Assembly (NCBI GenBank): GCA_001630475.1
Contig: KV419397.1
Coordinates: forward strand, 689,758-753,757
Direction of reading: 5' to 3'
DNA from: Sistotremastrum niveocremeum HHB9708
Lineage: Eukaryota; Basidiomycota; Agaricomycetes; Sistotremastrales; Sistotremastraceae
Length of the DNA stretch: 64,000 nucleotides
Made by a program: the position numbers and the translations under genes. A model generated the notes under the pieces. It was not told where the DNA came from. It ran no database searches and saw only the letters and a program-made list of their open reading frames with translations. The stretch's first letter is position 1. Every line of letters starts with the position of its first letter. Positions 38,650-50,100 of this stretch are shown here, piece by piece.

Positions 38650-41434
38650 GTGAAGTTGATGCACTCTCCGAGTTCGTCAACGGACTGCCCGGAGCCGATG
38701 TCGACATCATCGTGTACGTATATAATAGTCCGAATCTTCAACCTCAGAATGCCTGCATCCGCTCTCATGTCAATCGTCTCGAAATCCACAACACGTCTGT
38801 CTCGCCACAAACCCAGGTCTTCGGCAATCACATCACCGGATGATGAGAGATGGACCAAACCTCCAGACCTTACAGAGTATCTCGACATGGCAGAATCTCC
38901 CATTGGGGGAGGGTCGTTCAGCGATGTATACCAAGGAGTGCTTTGGCGGCGAGTGTTTGCGTCAGGCACAACTGTCACCGAGGCGGTCGCCATACCAGTT
39001 GCCGTGAAAGTCATACGACATTTATACTGTGCGGCCAGTGATCCAGACATCCGAAAGAGATCACAGAGGGTACTGTCGACTTACTATTTATGGACTCGTG
39101 GATTGGCTGATCAGGAGCGTAGAGACTGAATCATGAGATTTTGATTTGGCAAGCCTTACGTCATCCAAACATCGTCCCTTTGTTTGGTATAACGAGGGGA
39201 GCTAGTCCATTTCCCGCTCTGATTTCTCCCTGGGCCCCTGGAGGTTAGTACACGGCTTTCGTTTAGTGGGTTATAAACTCGTTGTTTTGTAATAGGAACA
39301 ATAACTTCTTTCTTCCGACAAAATCCCCATCTGGACAGGACCAATAGTCTCCTTGGAGTCGCCCGTGGGCTTTGTTATATGCATTGTACTTATTCTCTTA
39401 TTTTGCCTTCGAGAGAAGCTGATATCTGTCCCAGCTCAGGTTCCTATTATCTTGCACGGAGATTTGAAAGCAGTCAGTTATGTCATATTGACGACCGAGA
39501 AGATTGGTCTCAGACCGTCTCAGGATAATATCATGATAGACGGAGAAGGGCAGCCGCGTTTATTAGACTTTGGGCTTAGTTCAGTGGAGGAAGATGTTGA
39601 CTTCTGGAGATCAATGAACACTCCAGAAGGATCCGCGCGATGGATGAGTCCGGAATTATTGCTGGGTACCCAAGAATGCCTTACAACAAAGTCGGATGTT
39701 TATGCTTTCGGTATCACGTCATGGGTAAGTAGTGGAGATTTCAGTTCTGCACGACTTTTGAAAGACAAATTGACTTGACTGCAATACCTGTAGGAAATTA
39801 TGACAGGTGTCATACCCTTCAGAGAAATACCGGAGCCTGCAGTTCCATTTCATGTCGCTATACATCATGAAAGGCCCAAACGACCTAGTGAACCGGCCGT
39901 CTCCGATCATCTTTGGACACTTTGGCAACGATGCTGGAACGTGGAACAGAAAGAAAGACCACACATGGACGAGGTCACCCGTACACTGGTGGGTCTCACG
40001 CCTGGTTGCTGAATCACTTGAACTTGATTGTTTCAAACAGGCCAGAATGTTAAAGAAACGCCCAGAATCCGGTATATCTCAGCTATTGGAAGGAATGAGA
40101 TCTATACACGACTCGGAGATGCTAGCTCCGAAACGAAGCACTCGTTATGTCTGTGTTTCGCATGATTTATGGTATATTTGCATGATACTCATTGCCATTG
40201 TACTACAATATAGTCACGATCAATCCTCAACCTTGCCGAAATTCTTCTAACCATTGCTGATGAGAACCAGGTAACCTTTTCCGATCTTACTACTAATTGG
40301 ATGCACTGATTTGTCATTCTCGTGGCAGTCCGCGACATTCGATGAGCAACTGGCAGTCACGCTTGGTGACACTGTTGTTCAACTAACGCTTGATGCCTTC
40401 TTACTGGTCCAGAAACAGTCCGAATCATTCACATTATTTCACTTTGAGATGCTTTCCGGGATTCTCGTAGAAACTGCCAAGTACCTATACGCTTTGGTTT
40501 TTTCAAGTGAGAGCATTTTGAACCTTGGAAAGACATTATTGATCCCTCGAAAGACGCCGCGGTCAAACACGATTTGGGAAATCGAGTAGTTTCTATGCTT
40601 CGTCTGTTCCCTTGTACTCTCACGTCCTCAAGCATTGGAGATGAGCGGACGGCAACGGACACAATATCTGAGCTCATCATTCGGCCAAGAACTTGGACAA
40701 AAGAAACCAAATGTTTGTACATGCACATCATTATCCCTGTCGTTGTTGATCGATTGACAGTGTCGGATCGCCGGCCAAACATCGGGCTGTGTGACGAACG
40801 GATAGCCTCTTGGCAGTCGAATAGCCATAGGGCATGTGATTCGCATATACAGGACCGTGATGCCTTGGTCAACAAACTCCTGACGTGGGCTTGTGCCCAT
40901 CATGATAATGACCGAGGGGCGCGAATATTCTTCTTCAGTGGCCCAGAAGACACTGGGAAAAGTAGTGTTTGTTACACGATTTCGGAAATTTCAGCACAAA
41001 CAAACATGCTTGGAGCATCCTGCTTTTTCCATTGTGAGGGTCTGTACGCACCGTACAGAACCTTTGTCAAATATCTGCTAGCTCAGCTGGCCGACTTCTC
41101 TCCAGGGTGTGCAGAACTGATAGGGGATAAGCTGGGCACAGCTGGGCAAGGGTGGGATGCTCGGTGGAACGAAAAGCATATCGTGTCACATTTCAAGTCG
41201 TTGTTCCTGTCCTCACTGATGCTTCTCGAGGACCACCTACCGGTCTTATTTATCTTTGACGGTTTAGAAAGCCTTGAAGGCCGTGATTTTTTCTGCCAGA
41301 TTTTAGCCGAATCAATGCCTATCTTGCCTAGCAACCTGCGTTTCATTCTAACGAGTCGCCGTGCACTGCAGCCCGACCCCTTCGGTCATCTTTCAAATGA
41401 CTTGATAATTCGTCAGAACTTGACGACGACCTAG
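38650..41434 (+). CDS. Protein kinase-NACHT fusion (NLR-like), short C-terminus
   Basis: Ten exons (38650-39069, 39123-39243, 39296-39373, 39435-39472, 39524-39724, 39794-39988, 40041-40148, 40214-40270, 40329-40506, 40554-41434) join in one frame to 758 residues. The kinase domain has the Gly loop IGGGSFSDVYQG (about 85-96), VAVKVIR, HRD-like HGDLKADNIM, DFG, and SARWMSPE, as in fungal TKL-type kinases. After a helical linker comes a NACHT-type P-loop, FFFSGPEDTGKSS (about residue 595), then LFIFDGLESL as Walker B-like and LRFILTSR as sensor. It stops there, without winged-helix or repeat domains. HG replaces HR in the catalytic loop. By analogy with fungal NLRs it may act in recognition or cell death, but that is inference. 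The alternative is two neighbouring genes: the joining intron (donor GTCTGT) is the weakest. Confidence 0.65.
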
Positions 41435-43363
41435 TACCATACCTAGTAATGTATTTCAATTACTGTATTTGGCTGTTTACATAGCTGTAACTGTAATATT
41501 ACTAATGCACGCATTCCGCTCCTCCGCAGCTGAGCATTAGCAAGTTCATCATATCTAAGGGGTTCAACCTTGGGAATTTGAAACGTCCAGCGTACTATTA
41601 ATATTGGCAAGTACGTAAAATCATGTGCAGCGGTTTCGACGCCTTTGCTCAACAGTCTGAAGCTTTAGGTGTTACTCTGTCAATGAACGATATCAAACAA
41701 GGGGCCAGCCGATACAAACAATCGGCAGCGCATCACATGAAATGCATGCATGACTATCTTTCGGGTGTGCATGCTTCCTCAGGCTTCTTTTTGTAGTTCA
41801 CTTGGACGATATTAATGTGACGCACATGAGGCCAGAGGAAGTTCCTGAATGCCTTAGCACGAGCGCTAACGACTGGAGTAAGTCCGGACCCCATTGACCC
41901 TGAAACAAATTCCTCGGGACCTTATTCGGAGTGCCCCTGATCGATCATACAGGAACAACACTTCGGATACACTTATACAATCAACAAATCCGACACAAAA
42001 ATTTTGATAGGACCGCGAGACCCGTATCGTGTGCGCGTTAGCAAGAAGTCATCTTTCATGTACATCTCATTTGGTCCTCATGAACGGCGTGTTCCTGACC
42101 TAATCCGCAAGCAGATGTAGATCGGATAGGCCCACGGAATTGCATAAGGTGTAGCGCTCCTCGAATCGCTGCCGTTGACCCTCTGCAAGCTTCTTGGAAG
42201 GTCTCATTTCTCCCCACGAACCTAAAAGACAGGCAAGGAATATGGGCTCGCGGAGCGCTTGCCAGCCGCCCAATTCTGCAAGAAAGCAATAAAAGCAAGA
42301 TGGGGGAATTTCGAGGTGAGGCTTAGAAATACGGCGATCGTGAAGATCAACGTGGAGCATGAGCATGAGCACGGAGGAAATAGGAGGGCAAGGAATTAAT
42401 CGAGAATCGATCGCAAGGATCCTGACCCTCATATTGGCCGTCGCGGCGGCGCGGAGCTGGGAGGGAGGTCGAGGCACGTATCCGAGCGGATATGATCGAC
42501 ACGATGTCGCCTGGCTCGGTGAAATTTGCGATAACGGATGTATAGGCGTAGAGGTCGGATGAGCTGGGTCGTGGCAGTGGCGTAGTAAGGGATAGGAAGC
42601 GAGGGGTTGAAAGAAGGAAAGGTACCATGCCGTGAAAATGCGACCAGAAAAGCCTCCGAAGGTAGGTTCACGCTCCGGACAGCCGACTCGGAGAAAATAT
42701 TGGATATGGAGTGCAGAGCCTTGGTTTCTAGCAGGGATGATGACCACGAGAATCCGGGTAGAATAGGATGGATCGGGATCCTAAAAGACAGTGGGATGTG
42801 GAAACCTGTAAAAAGGTTTCGTATGGATACAACAACAATGTAAACGTTCTGTTTTCTTTCGCTTCGGACTCCTTCCACAAACACGAGAAAACAACATAAA
42901 AAAGTCCCACAACAACACAAACAACGCAAGAACAACAACATAACAATGGTGAACAAGAACAGGAACAGGAATACGAAACACAATATGCAAAACAGACTTG
43001 AGACAGATTGGAGGAGAGAAAATGTGTTGATAGATAGATAAGTTTGGGGCCTATTGATAAGCCAGGCGGAGTTTTTGAAAACAGTGAAGCGAGGAAGCAA
43101 GAATAATGGAACAGATGAAGAACGAAAAATTGAAAGGCCATGATAGCGAAACATGATTGTATGTACTCGTGATGAAAGAAAGAGAGATCGTCGCATAGCA
43201 ATATTGCAATAGCGGGGACGACAATCTATAATAGATCGACGAGGGCTGGGCTGGCAGGGCGTGTGTGAGTGGGTCGGCAAGCGAATGGAATAGGAGAAAG
43301 GAATGCGAAGTTGGGTGAGATGGAATGGATTTTAGTTTTTTTGCCCTCGTCGTGCTGTCATTG
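41435..43363. other. Gene-free stretch
   Basis: Nearly 2 kb. The minus strand at 42429-43280 gives a long hydrophobic frame. It sits just downstream of the G-alpha stop and is built of TTC/TGT/CTC runs, so I read it as 3' UTR-type pyrimidine-rich sequence. No supported gene. Confidence 0.45.
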
Positions 43364-46238
43364 TCAGATGAGACGGGATTGTTTCAGGTGTTCTCGCACG
43401 ATCATATCGCGAACTGCACGAAAAGGGGTCAAGAAGAATCAGTACGTTTCATATTATCCCGAAAGGCGAGAAAGAACCAACCGCTGGCGAGGATCCCCGA
43501 GGTGGTGGTGATATCCTATATAAATGGGCCACGAAACGGATTCTTAGCGCTCAGTATATGAGAAGAAGCAGGAGGAAAGCATACGGTAACGGAGGTAAGA
43601 TAACCATAGAACCTCCTTGGAATAGGCGAGTACTCTCTCTGTATCGCACTGAATTTCGTCCGGAAATCTGTATGACAAAAGTTGAGTCAGCATGCCGCCC
43701 CCAACAAGACAGACAATAATTCGAAAGAAAAATAGAAGAGCTGAACGCACATTTCGAAGCAGTGTCGACGTCATTCGAGCGCTCCCCGTAGCTTCGGACA
43801 TACTTAGCGAGACGGATCCCGGAGCTCAATTTCGAACCTAAAAATAAAAACCGATCAGAACATACGGACGGAAGGTGTGAGTTAGTGATGGATCGACATG
43901 TGGTGCGCGCCGCAGGTTGTAATTACGTGTGAATAGGGGAAGAGAGGGACGGGGAGCGAGTCGTAAAAGGGTGGGGAGGTAGTGTGGATTCGGTCTCACG
44001 CCATCCCACGGAATCCCGTGTTCCTCGCTAAATTCGTAGCTAGGACACACTGCCTCCCATTTGGCGCTATTCGATCCGTAGTGCACAGGGGTGACGCGTA
44101 TGTGTGAAGCGATGCGACGCGATAGGATGGGATGGGATGGAAAGGGTGTGATGGAATCGGGTGGAAACGGACTTACCCAGAATATCGCATTTATTGAGGA
44201 ACAACACCAGGTCGACTTTACTGAGCATTTTGTTCTGACAGATCATCTTCCACATTAAAACGCTATCTTCGAGTCGGTTGACCGTGCGATCCTCCACGAG
44301 CGTTTGATCGAAGGCGGATATCGGAGCGAGAAATATGATCGCGTCGATATTTTCGAAAAAAGGAACCCAGGCCGCTACAAATAAACAAACACGATCAAAG
44401 CCATCGTCAGATCTCTGAAATATGCTTTTGATGGGGGGAGGGGGAGGGGAGCTCGTACCTCTCTAAGAAGCGAATGAAGACCGATCAGATCGAAAAAGTT
44501 AGAATCTATGGAGTTGAGTCAGGTATAAAAGCCGGAAACGTACCTGAGACCTGGTTCCGCCGACGTCGTATATTCTCCATTCGGAGCCACTTTCCTTTCC
44601 GGCTGACAATTCCATCTCGAATCTGTATTCCGACACGCCTACGGTCTTGAGCCTTGCGCGCAAGACGTCATCTGAAACACAATTAGCATGATGACAAAGA
44701 ACGATATGGAGCACGAAATTCACCTTCTGAAGGTAAATATTTGAGCGAAGTGACTCTCTCGATGTCATCCAAAAAGCTGTTGGGGCTCGGTAAGTAATCG
44801 GAGATATAAATCAAGGACGAGCACTTGGATAGAGGGCGTGTGGAAGAAGTCCGGTCCCGAATAGAAGGGAGAATACACGAAGAGACGAGGAAGGAAAGTA
44901 CTCACAAGCCAGGGCTCTCCTCCAATCTCACTTTCCTCCGTCTCAAAACCTCTCTCACGGCCGGCTCATGCCATAAATCGAGTATGTCTTCCCTGCATGA
45001 ATGAATAATCTGCGTAGGGTCGTGTGAGTTGAAAGCATCGCGCTCTGGTGCTTTTTGATTATTATTGTTGTTATTGGCGGTGGATGCAGAGGGTAAGGTG
45101 GCTTCGGCGGAGGAAGGCCGGTGGGGGTTTGGGTGGGTACTTGCACTCGCTGTTCGAGATAAGTGGTGTTTCCAGGCGGTATTGGAGCGGACGAAGAGTT
45201 CTTGTGGTTGGGAAGATCGATTGTTTAGACTTGGTCGATGGCCGTTGCTGTGACCGTTTGAAGGATAATGATATGGATGAGATGATGATGATGAAGAGGC
45301 GCCGTTGGCGTATGGGGAGGAGCCATTTGAATGATGGGAGTGAGGTGACTGCGGGTCGTACACGGGCGGAGGGAAGGTGAGCCGTGTGGCCTCGTCTTCT
45401 TCTGGAGGTGCAAGTTTGGCCATGAGAAGGGCTTCAAGATGCCGAAGTGGGAGGAGACGCCTCATAACGAGGAGTAGGTGGTCGGAAAAGGGGATGGTGG
45501 CGGGGTGGAATGAAGCTGATTCGTTGGCATTGTCGTTGTCGTCGTTCATGATGTTCATGGTTCGTGATTCGTGGAATGAAGATGGGCCGGGTTGGTTGTA
45601 GCTGTATGCGTTTGAATGGGATTGAACATAATAGTTGGTGTTCTGGGCCAGCTGGGCTTCGAGAGCATCGAGTATGATGCGAACTGAACGCGTTAGGTTG
45701 AGTTGGATGACAGAGCGCCATAATGCTCGTTCTGAAGGCGCAAGATGAGTGACGACACGCAGAGAGGTGGACGGTGAACGCACCCTGGCGGAACGCGGTG
45801 GGGGTATATAGACGTTGGAACTCTGTTCAGCACATGAGCATTGTGAACAAGACGACGACGGGCGCACTGACGTCGGAGAGTAGTGGATTTGCCTGCAAGT
45901 CAGATGAGATGATGCAGCATGGAAACGAGATAAGATGAGTACCAGACTCTGATTGGCCGAGTAGCAGCAACTTGACCGGCCTCTTCTTCTTGTCAGACTA
46001 GATGTGGTGGTTAGGACGTGATCGACGTGGACGACGGCGATGACGAGGTGAAACGCACGAGTCGCTCCTGTTTGAGAGCCTCGTCGATGGCCTCGGAGAC
46101 ACGCTTTGCCTCTTGCTCTTCTGCCTCGCGCCTTGTCTTTTGTTCTGGAGACTCGTCTGGCGGGGGCGCAATGGCAAGAGTGAGGGGGTCCATTTGGGGG
46201 TCGGGTATGGGGGAAGAGGAGGCGAGTCTTGCGGGCAT
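43364..46238 (-). CDS. Divergent heterotrimeric G-protein alpha subunit with large insert
   Basis: Thirteen exons (46238-46059, 45997-45943, 45892-45872, 45822-45784, 45731-44906, 44776-44724, 44671-44544, 44462-44459, 44374-44177, 43837-43751, 43667-43585, 43515-43482, 43413-43364) give 585 residues. G1 is LLLLGQSESGKSTTLR, switch I is DDVLRARLKTVG, G3 is DVGGTRSQRAAW, G4 is FLNKCD, and the C-terminus is VRDMIVREHLKQSRLI. Exon 5 carries an insert of roughly 200 residues in the helical domain, rich in Ser, His, Asn and Pro. The switch II Gln used for GTP hydrolysis in standard G-alpha is Thr here. It would transmit receptor signals (pheromone or nutrient) at the membrane, perhaps with altered GTP turnover. 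The intron 43838-44176 (339 bp) is unusually long for this window. Confidence 0.88.
44459..44462 (-). other. 4-nt microexon (AGAG) of the G-alpha gene
   Basis: Exon 7 ends TCTCAG before a GTACGT donor. Exon 9 starts CGGCCTGG after TTTGTAG. Joined directly, the frame is lost. Adding AGAG, which lies between CTTCTTAG and GTACGAGC, restores the G-alpha sequence SQ-R-A-AWVPFF. The four bases are needed for conserved protein on both sides. Confidence 0.75.
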
Positions 46239-46374
46239 TTGGAGGAGGTGAACAGGAACAGGCTAATTGTGTTCCTAGATACAATTTTATTACTCCGCTA
46301 AAGCTAATCTACTCATCAGACCCCGACCCCTCACGAGCCTGCGCATTCGAGCTCTGCCCACAATATTCAGCAAT

Positions 46375-46874
46375 TTATTCAGCGTCGTCGGCGTGCGAGC
46401 CTACCTGTCGCAGCTTGGCCAAGTGCACCCGCAGCGTCTCTGCATAGTTTTCAAAGCCCAGGCTGATCATCGCATACAAGATGTCCTCGCCCCCAATCGT
46501 CTTTCTCTTCTCCATATGACACTTTTCCGCCGCCTCCGAGGTCACGAACGAGATGAACTCTGAAACACATTCTTGCACGCACTCCTTTGCGTCCTTTGCA
46601 ATCTTTGCGGTCGGCGGCACCGAGGCCTTCATCAGCCTCGACACATTTGCAATCTTTGTTGCGACAACGGATGACATATCAAGATAAGAATAAGAATAAA
46701 CTATTGCACTGTTACGAAAGGTGTTACCGGCAGAAATCGATCTTGCTCGCGGTACTCTTGGACATCCTTGTCCGTGATGGGCGCAGGTGCTGGTGCAGGG
46801 CGCGCGGCTATTTCGGAGACGTCTGCTGTCCCATCGTCGAGCGGTGCGATACGAGGTGTAGGATGGTCAGCCAT
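46375..46874 (-). CDS. HAP3: CCAAT-binding factor subunit, NF-YB/HAP3
   Basis: Exons 46874-46728 and 46653-46375 encode 141 residues. The histone-fold core spans the intron: YREQDRFLP joins [20 protein letters not shown], then [40 protein letters not shown] and [17 protein letters not shown]. This is the canonical NF-YB domain that pairs with NF-YC (HAP5) and binds CCAAT boxes with NF-YA (HAP2). The N-terminus is Ala/Pro-rich and the C-terminus short. The gene lies between the G-alpha and CFT1 on the same strand, only about 136 bp from the G-alpha start. Confidence 0.93.
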
Positions 46875-47143
46875 TGGACGACACGGCGACAATCCGGGAT
46901 ATTCAGCTCAGAGCTCCCGAGAGCGTAGCGTCGCAAAGACAACGCTAAGGGCCTAAGCGGAGCCTGAATCTCAGGCACCGGCACTTTCCAGGCACAACAC
47001 GCTCTTTCCCCTCGAGGCACCCAAAAACAAGGCACCACACAGCAATCAGGCCCAAGGCACATTCCCTGCTAGATCAATCTGATAATCATTGGGCGGCTAA
47101 TACCGGGTGGCTCAAAAAATAATAATATCAGCTGTCAGTCCTT

Positions 47144-50100
47144 CTACCAACTCCCTTCCAGCCCGCACAGATCTTCGACGATCGTCCGTGCATCTGTGCC
47201 AATCTGTCTCGTCATCTCTGCCTGTCTCGCAAGAGGCAATTCCCAAAACGACCCCATCACCAAGCCGCCGTCAACAATCCCTCTCGTCAATGGCTTGCTC
47301 CTGCCCTCATTCCTCACCGTCCTTAGCGCCTTCGGATTCAACCCTGCAACGTGTTGCACATTCCGCGTTAGCTGCCCCTGAAGCAACTGCAACCTCTGAA
47401 ATCCCTCGGCCTCCACCGGCGTCAACGAACTTATCGATCCGTCGGTCCCGCAATAAATCAACCGCGATTGCGGAGTAATCATATCCAGCTCCTTGGTACG
47501 CCTCGCAACCGTGATGCATCGAGGCGTCTCGCTTTGACCGTGGAATTCCGACCTGCACATCAGGTACATCCCGCTGCGGGACTCCAGGTCTATAACGCCT
47601 CGCATCAGTACAAACTAGCTTTTCGGTCCGAGATGCAGGAACCATCTCTCACCTGATGGATCGTACGCGTAGATCCGCAATACACCCTCTTCATCGCTCG
47701 TCACGATTCCCATTTCCTCATCCCCGAAAATGAAATCGGCCGTCATAGTGCAAACAGCTCCTAGATCCTTTGCAAGCACCGCCAATTTGAACGGGTCCTC
47801 CTACTTTTTAATGAGATAATTTCACCAGTGCAAACTCGGCGTAACGTACCTGGAATGCAACGAGCCAGACACTCCTCACTGCATCGCCGATCAACAGCAA
47901 GTTCTTCAACGATCGCAGACTCGTCACGTATACCCCGACATCCAAAAAAGCAACTCCGACAAGCCGCTCATCCAACTCGAAAGCGCGGACAAATATCTAT
48001 GCGGAACGTCATGATACACGTCAGCGGCATCCTAAACGACACAACTAAGAAAAAAGGAACAGTACCTTTTGCCCCATGGACGACACGAGGTATCCATTAA
48101 TACCGCATAAGGCAGTTACAGGTCCTTTAGCTTCATCCCTGCATAACAGCTTCAACTTGAACCTACGATCGTGCGGAGGCTCCGTATCCCCGACAACCTG
48201 GACGATCTCGAATATGTACGTCTATCAAACATCGTCGACTGTCAGCGATCGAGGAGACGTCTAAGCGAGAGATTTGGTTAACTTACAGCGCCTTTTACGG
48301 CTAGATCTTCGCCGCGGTAGAGGGTCGTGCCGACGGCTATGAATTCCTTCTCGCCGGCTTCTGTGCTCAAGGTTTCGAGGGTCACCGTTTCCAGGGCATT
48401 GACGAATTCGTTCCATGCGAATTCGTACCTGACGGGTGTAATTTCATTAAGGGGCTGCCACCAGTGATCGAATTCATTGACTTACCCATCTAAGGTATAC
48501 CACCCATCAGGGGAGATCAGCTCCAATGCCGAGCACTCCTGTGTTGGATCGGATACGGTGGGCTCTGAATAAAATAAGAAAAGGGGGCGTCAATATTTCT
48601 CCTAATTGTAAGATGAATGAAAGTCATTACCTTCGGGCTCCCATATTGCCTTCCCTTCTTCGTCGAACATCTGGAAGCGTGTCTTCAGGGACGCGACAGC
48701 GACTACCAATGACGATTGGACATCATAGGATAGGTGTGAATATGCCTTTCCCTGAGGTATGAACCGTGACGGCAACTCTGTGCCGATATCAAATTCAGGC
48801 ATCCACTCTAGCAACACAGGACCCTGGAATGAAGATGACACAATGCCACGATGAGTTGCCGAACTGGACAATGAAAACGACTCGGCCCACCTCGTCCGTA
48901 TACAACAAGAAATCGCCTTGTGAACCCCATAAGGGACAGGTTGAAAAGGCGTGTACGACGTTGTTCCCACAGGGATGTATTCTGATCGCCGTAGTCTCCG
49001 TGGCCAATATCCACAATGGAATGTCTCCCGTGAGGAATACGCCATGGTAGGTTACTGATCCAGGTTCGCCGTTCGAAAGCCGTGGTGTCGTCTTGAACGG
49101 ATGTAAAATTCGAGAGGGTTTACGTATTGCCTCAACTACGCTTGGTGCTGCTCTCTTCTCGGTCCCGTTGAGTGTCCCTGCCGTGCTAGAAGGTACATCT
49201 TCGTCGGCAAGAGAACTAGATCCGAGGGCGTATGTTCGCATTTTGGAGAATTGAATTGGCACGCAAGTGTCGCGGTGCCGTGAGGGCATATCCCTTAGCG
49301 CAGACGCAGGGATCGGCACAACTTCATAGATGGCTAAATAACCATTTCGTAACAGGATCTTCGAGCAATAATGAGAACACATGATAGAAAGCGAAACGCA
49401 GGCTTACGCAGAGATGAGGCCGTTGGTCATTTTCTCCCAATGACGTCAATACCACCTGCTCAATATCTATTTCTTGAGCCTGCCGGGGAGGGTCTTGAGG
49501 AGGCGAAGGTGCCGCAATGTCGAAGCTGTCTGCTAGTATGCTCTGTAGCGTTGAAATGATGGGTGTCGAAAATACGAGCGTCAATTTAGGAAGCGCCCAG
49601 ATCTTGTTGATCAGCCGTCAGTATATCCAATGCCGTATTGAGAGGAAAGCATGAACCGACCTCCATGACACCTTGAGGTCGACATAGCAACAGCCATTGG
49701 GTTCCTCGATCGGTATCTGTCGCTGCTTCGATTGACGAAGTCCCGGCCGTCTTCTCCTTCCCATTGAGCTGGACAGGTTCACCGCTCTGGGCAGACAAGA
49801 CAGAGAACATGCCGGTCTTATCAGTGAAGAAAGAGCCAGCGATATATCGTGAGCTCTGCGAAGTATCGTCAGAATGAGGATCGAGAACAAAACTCTCCAA
49901 TAACCTTATCACCCATAGTGGACATGTCTTTTCGTCGAATTTTGCCTCGCTCCGCTTCACCGATAAATAATCCAAGAGTATCATCTTCTCGTATAATGAG
50001 AATAAAGGGGTCGGAGATGTGGCAAGCGCGGATTTTTGGGCGGACATTGTTTCCATCCATGTCCTTGATGTTCTGGCGTTCCGATCCATCTATGTGATAT

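Noticed and set aside
42429-43280. 283-codon minus-strand hydrophobic open frame
   Set aside because: Lies just after the G-alpha stop and consists of Phe/Leu/Cys runs from TC-rich DNA. I read it as 3' UTR-type sequence, not a membrane protein.
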